From positions 1 through 8,354 of the forward strand of contig CAZAQG010000092.1 in assembly GCA_964487445.1 (NCBI GenBank): a stretch of 8,354 nucleotides of DNA, given 5' to 3'. The translations under genes were made by a program, and so were the position numbers. This document shows positions 5,744 to 8,354 of the stretch, piece after piece (the stretch's first letter is position 1; every line of letters starts with the position of its first letter). The notes under the pieces were generated by a model. The model was not told the origin of the DNA. It ran no database searches and was given only the letters and a program-made list of their open reading frames with translations. This stretch comes from BMS3Abin12 sp964487445 (GTDB lineage Bacteria; Pseudomonadota; Gammaproteobacteria; 21-64-14).

Positions 5744-6654
5744 GATGCCCCCCCCCGCCGCGCCGGCTTGAACACGAAGGTGAGGTCCCGGAACCGGTTG
5801 AACAACGACGGATCGGACGGCATCGGCAGCGGCGATGCCTTGCGCACCGCGGTCTCCACCGAGCGGTCGAAGACCGGGTCACCACTGCCCTTGGCGATCT
5901 TCACGCCCGTCACCTCACCGCCCGGAATCAATTTAACCTCCACCGTACAGGAAAGCCCGGCCGCAGAACCGGGCGGGCGCAGCCAATTCTGCTCCACCTG
6001 GTTCTTGATCGCCTGCACATATCGGTCGACGATCGCCCGGACCTCCCGCGCACGCGCCGCCTGGACCTGACGCTGCTCGGCCGCGACCTGTGTCTGCAGC
6101 GCCTTCTCCGCCGCCTGCCGGCGCTTGCGCGCCTGCGCCGCCCGGCGCTGCTGCGCGGCCTCGCGCTTGCGCTTGGCCGCGAGTGCGGCCAAGTACTGCT
6201 GTTCGGCTTCCTTCTTCTTCTGCAGCGCGAGCGCCTGCTGTTTGAGCTTCGCAAGACGCTCGGCCTGCACCTTGCGCTGCGCCTCGATGCGTGCCTCGGC
6301 CGCCCGGCGCCGGCGCTGCGCCTCCCGCCGCCGACGCTTGAACACCACCGCCTCGCGGGCCTGGCGCTCGCGTTGGCGCTTGAGCGCCCGCCGCTGGTCC
6401 GCGAGCCGCCGGCGCTCGGCGATCTGCCTCGCGCGCCGCGCCTGCTCGGCCTTGCGCAGGCGCCCGACCTCCCGGTCGACCTGCTTCGCATTGACCGCCA
6501 CCGCCTGGATCACGGGCTTCCCCGGCGAACCCACCGGCCGGACCCGCGGCGTACGCAGCAGGCCGAGCACCAACAACGCCAATACGAGCCCGTGGATCAG
6601 CAGCGCTCCGACGAGCGCCCCGGGATCTCTGCGCAGCACCTGCCACATGGTCAC
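5740..6654 (-). CDS. tolA: Cell-envelope integrity protein TolA (GTG start)
   Basis: TolA is the inner-membrane-anchored rod that transmits TolQR energy to TolB-Pal. Its 304 residues show the three standard domains: a membrane anchor (about 12-33, PGALVGALLIHGLVLALLVL), a long charged helix (about 60-205, unusually rich in Arg, with Gln and Ala), and the C-terminal globular domain (about 206-304, YVQAIKNQVEQNWLRPPG, then CTVEVKLIPGGEVTGV and DPVFDRSVETAVRKASPLPMP). The GTG at 6654 overlaps the tolR TGA as GTGA; an ATG two codons on (6648) is an equally possible start. The C-terminal codons contain a G9 run just before the stop, which overlaps the tolB start. In the anchor, H21 of the S-x3-H motif of E. 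coli TolA is present, but the serine position is A17. Confidence 0.95.
   Translation of the reverse strand: MTMWQVLRRDPGALVGALLIHGLVLALLVLGLLRTPRVRPVGSPGKPVIQAVAVNAKQVDREVGRLRKAEQARRARQIAERRRLADQRRALKRQRERQAREAVVFKRRRREAQRRRRAAEARIEAQRKVQAERLAKLKQQALALQKKKEAEQQYLAALAAKRKREAAQQRRAAQARKRRQAAEKALQTQVAAEQRQVQAARAREVRAIVDRYVQAIKNQVEQNWLRPPGSAAGLSCTVEVKLIPGGEVTGVKIAKGSGDPVFDRSVETAVRKASPLPMPSDPSLFNRFRDLTFVFKPARRGGAS
5748..5756 (-). repeat. G9 homopolymer at the tolA-tolB junction
   Basis: Nine consecutive G on the minus strand encode part of the last residues of TolA (RRGGAS) and end 4 nt before the TTG start of tolB. The tract is the only Shine-Dalgarno-like sequence there. It is also the longest homopolymer I noticed in the window. 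Confidence 0.9.
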
Positions 6655-7082
6655 CGGCGCGGCGGCGGTTCGGTCACCAGCCCCACGCTGGGAACCCCCG
6701 CCCCCTGAAGCAACGTCATCACCCGCACGACCGTGCCATAGGCGACGCGCTCATCGGCGCGCACCATGACCTTGGTCCGCGGACGGAACTTGAGCACCGC
6801 GGCCACGCGCGCGACCAGCGTATCGACGTCGACCGGCCGACCGGGATGGTCGCCGATGTTCAGATAGTAGCGACCCTGTCGGTCCACCGTCACCACCAGC
6901 GGTTCCCCGGCATCGGGAGGCAGCGGCTGTGCCGAGGCCCGGGGCAGTTCCACCTTGACGCCCTGGGTCAGCAACGGCGCGGTGATCATGAAGATCACCA
7001 GCAACACCAACATCACGTCGATATAGGGGACGACGTTGATGTCGGACATCAACCGCCTGCGTCTTGCGGAGACTCGACTCAT
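6651..7082 (-). CDS. tolR: Tol-Pal system protein TolR
   Basis: TolR pairs with TolQ to form the proton-driven motor that energises TolA; it belongs to the ExbD/TolR family. The 143-residue protein has a short basic cytoplasmic tail (RRRRLMSDINVVPYI), one transmembrane helix (about 21-37, IDVMLVLLVIFMITAPLL) with the essential proton-carrying aspartate D22, and a periplasmic domain (about 45-143) with VMVRADERVAYGTVVRVM and GVPSVGLVTEP. The length is standard. ATG at 7082 follows tolQ by 23 bp, with only a weak Shine-Dalgarno (GATC region), so translation may depend on tolQ. The stop codon overlaps the tolA GTG start. Confidence 0.97.
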   Translation of the reverse strand: MSRVSARRRRLMSDINVVPYIDVMLVLLVIFMITAPLLTQGVKVELPRASAQPLPPDAGEPLVVTVDRQGRYYLNIGDHPGRPVDVDTLVARVAAVLKFRPRTKVMVRADERVAYGTVVRVMTLLQGAGVPSVGLVTEPPPRR

Positions 7083-7105
7083 CGGGATCGACCCGGCCCC
7101 GCGGC

Positions 7106-7840
7106 TCAGGCCTGTTCCGCCGTCTGGCCGAGGGCCGGCCCGGGCGCGGCGGCGGGATCGCGGCGCCGGCTCAAGGCGTGGCGCTGGAGGATGGTCGAGA
7201 ACTCTTCCATGAAATTCTCATATCGATTGACCAGGCGGTCGAGCACGGTGACGTAGCGATTGTAGGCGATCACCGCCGGGATCGCGGCGAACAGGCCCAT
7301 CGCGGTGGCCACCAGGGCCTCGGAGATGCCCGGCGCGACGTGGGCGATGGTGGCCTGCGTGGCGCCGCCGAGGTTCTGAAAGGCGTTCATGATCCCCCAC
7401 ACGGTCCCGAACAACCCGACGTAAGGGCTCGTCGAACCCACCGTCGCAAGGAACGGCAACTGGGTCTCGAGTTCGTCCACCTCGCGGGAGAGCACCACGC
7501 GCATCGCGCGCTGCGCACCCTCCACCACCGCGCGCGCCTCGGCGCCGGACTGCTTGTGCAGGCGCATGAACTCTTTGAATCCGGCCTCGAAGATCCGTTC
7601 CATCCCGGCGAGGTCGTGGTTGCGACGACCGAGCTGCTGGTAGATGGCGCCGAGGTCCGTCCCCGACCAGAAGCGGTCCTCGAACGCGTCCGCCGCCAAC
7701 TGCGCACGTCGCAGTATCTTGCGTTTCTGCAGGATCACCGTCCAGGACAGGATCGACGCCAGCAGCAGCGCGACCAGCACGGCCTGCACCAGCGGACTCG
7801 CGCCCATGACCAGATGGAGGATGGACAGATCGCTACTCAC
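7106..7840 (-). CDS. tolQ: Tol-Pal system protein TolQ (GTG start)
   Basis: TolQ is the multi-pass inner-membrane stator subunit of the Tol motor, of the MotA/TolQ/ExbB proton channel family. Its 244 residues contain transmembrane helix 1 (about 14-36), a large cytoplasmic loop (about 40-125), helix 2 (about 128-151, in the region FLATVGSTSPYVGLFGTVWG that carries the family's conserved channel residues) and helix 3 (about 172-194, ALVATAMGLFAAIPAVIAYN). The C-terminal tail (about 224-244) is Arg then Pro/Ala-rich. The GTG start lies 8 bp inside the end of ybgC, with GGAG (7848-7851) 7 nt upstream, supporting this non-AUG start and coupling to ybgC. Confidence 0.97.
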   Translation of the reverse strand: MSSDLSILHLVMGASPLVQAVLVALLLASILSWTVILQKRKILRRAQLAADAFEDRFWSGTDLGAIYQQLGRRNHDLAGMERIFEAGFKEFMRLHKQSGAEARAVVEGAQRAMRVVLSREVDELETQLPFLATVGSTSPYVGLFGTVWGIMNAFQNLGGATQATIAHVAPGISEALVATAMGLFAAIPAVIAYNRYVTVLDRLVNRYENFMEEFSTILQRHALSRRRDPAAAPGPALGQTAEQA

Positions 7841-8237
7841 CGGGGATCTCCAAGAGCAAGGACCGCGGCAGCGCGCGGGGGTTCAATGTCCGAGCGTCCA
7901 GACAGGCGATGCGCACACGCCCCCGGCACAGCGACTGTGACGGCCCCCGCCCCGCCCGTACCTCCTGATCCAGCACCAGACTCGCCGGCCGTTTCCGCAC
8001 CGGTTGCACGGTGACGTCCAGGAGGTCGTTGAAACGCGCCGGCTTGATGAAATCGAGGCATACCGAACGCACCGCGAAGATGACTCCTTCCCGCTCCCGC
8101 AGCCGGTCCTGTTCAAACCCCAGCGCGCGCAGCCACTCGGTACGAGCCCGCTCCATGAATTTCAGGTAGTTCGCGTAATATACGATACCACCGGCGTCGG
8201 TATCCTCGTAGTACACCCGGACCGGCCACACGAACAT
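7833..8237 (-). CDS. ybgC: YbgC, Tol-Pal-associated acyl-CoA thioesterase
   Basis: YbgC is a small cytoplasmic hot-dog-fold thioesterase that opens the tol-pal operon in many gammaproteobacteria; the family hydrolyses acyl-CoA esters and is linked to phospholipid metabolism. The 134-residue protein has the family signature VRVYYEDTDAGGIVYYANYL with catalytic aspartate D14, then MERARTEWLRALG, and ends NPRALPRSLLLEIPGE. ATG at 8237 was chosen because FVWPVRVYYEDTDAGG then aligns with the start of E. coli YbgC (LFRWPVRVYYEDTDAGG) and the length matches. In-frame GTG codons at 8243 and 8264 are alternatives, the latter adding nine residues; none of the three has a strong Shine-Dalgarno. The 3' end overlaps tolQ by 8 bp. 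Confidence 0.95.
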   Translation of the reverse strand: MFVWPVRVYYEDTDAGGIVYYANYLKFMERARTEWLRALGFEQDRLREREGVIFAVRSVCLDFIKPARFNDLLDVTVQPVRKRPASLVLDQEVRAGRGPSQSLCRGRVRIACLDARTLNPRALPRSLLLEIPGE

Positions 8238-8282
8238 GCTCACGATCGTGACAGGGATTTGCACCGCGTTGCAGTGAAGTTC

Positions 8283-8308
8283 AACCGACGCCCCGCTGGG
8301 CTTCGGCT
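8283..8308 (-). promoter_or_regulatory. Hairpin upstream of ybgC
   Basis: In the minus-strand transcript AGCCGA pairs with UCGGUU and, across one A/G mismatch, GCCC pairs with GGGC around an AGCG loop, giving about 10 bp. There is no U-tract, so it could be the end of an upstream gene's transcript or a leader structure. It overlaps the start point predicted for the candidate promoter next to it, so the two interpretations partly compete. Confidence 0.35.
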
Positions 8309-8337
8309 ACTGTACGGGGACCGCCACACTCCGGCAA
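8309..8337 (-). promoter_or_regulatory. Candidate sigma70-type promoter for the ybgC-tol-pal operon
   Basis: TTGCCG (8332-8337) and TACAGT (8309-8314) on the minus strand match four of six consensus bases each and are separated by exactly 17 nt. A start near 8302 would give a leader of about 65 nt before the ybgC ATG. The location, in the non-coding stretch ahead of a tightly packed operon, is right. Matches of this quality also arise by chance, and transcription from an upstream gene outside the window is possible. Confidence 0.4.
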
Positions 8338-8354
8338 GGGGTTCTTTAACCATT

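Noticed and set aside
4368..5885. A same-strand frame open for 506 codons through tolB and in frame with pal, giving an apparent 690-residue fusion
   Set aside because: The upstream part is Arg/Pro/Gly/Ala-rich with no domain, and overlaps a complete TolB with clear propeller motifs. It is a stop-poor shadow frame typical of GC-rich DNA; Pal has its own RBS and lipoprotein signal.
5141..6070. A 309-codon plus-strand frame opposite tolB and tolA
   Set aside because: Arg/Asp/Val-rich antisense shadow crossing a gene junction, without any domain or start signal.
8340..8351. Small inverted repeat GGTT-CTTT-AACC at the right edge
   Set aside because: A 4-bp arm is too short to support an operator or a stable hairpin.
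1..8354. Search for tRNA genes, insertion sequences, CRISPR arrays and phage or defence genes
   Set aside because: No cloverleaf, terminal inverted repeats, regular spacer arrays or transposase, integrase or nuclease motifs were seen; the gene content is core and conserved in order.

Overview
The window looks like chromosomal DNA of a G+C-rich gammaproteobacterium (about two-thirds G+C by eye). All confident genes lie on the minus strand. The order ybgC-tolQ-tolR-tolA-tolB-pal-cpoB(ybgF)-queE-queC is the classic gammaproteobacterial tol-pal cluster with its usual downstream queuosine genes. The species cannot be fixed from the sequence. The YeeE/YedE-type sulfur transporter at the left end fits, but does not prove, a sulfur-metabolising lineage.  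Layout, read in the direction of transcription (right to left). 8354-8238 is a leader with a plausible promoter and a hairpin. 8237-3010 is a tight seven-gene block: ybgC (acyl-CoA thioesterase), tolQ, tolR and tolA (inner-membrane energy-transducing complex), tolB (periplasmic beta-propeller), pal (outer-membrane lipoprotein) and cpoB (coiled-coil/TPR periplasmic factor). Three junctions overlap (ybgC/tolQ by 8 bp, tolR/tolA GTGA, tolA/tolB TTGA), pal/cpoB are 8 bp apart, and tolQ/tolR 23 bp apart. The one notable interruption is 68 bp between tolB and pal, which carries an 11-bp hairpin. queE and queC (preQ0 biosynthesis) follow at 2977-1571, spaced 32 and 9 bp. A 127-bp gap with a TATAAT element then precedes yeeE (1443-223). 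The last 222 bp hold a strong GC hairpin and, probably, the first 27 codons of another minus-strand gene running off the left edge.  How the genes work together: TolQ-TolR use the proton motive force to drive TolA, which reaches across the periplasm to TolB-Pal. This pulls the outer membrane inward at division and recycles Pal. CpoB links this machine to peptidoglycan synthesis. QueE and QueC carry out the last two steps to preQ0, the precursor of queuosine in tRNA. YeeE probably imports a sulfur compound.  I found no previously undescribed system. The points worth a second look are small: non-AUG starts, a G9 tract exactly at the tolA/tolB coupling site, the tolB-pal hairpin, a TolA membrane anchor lacking the usual serine, the unusual yeeE context, and a possible partial gene at the left edge.
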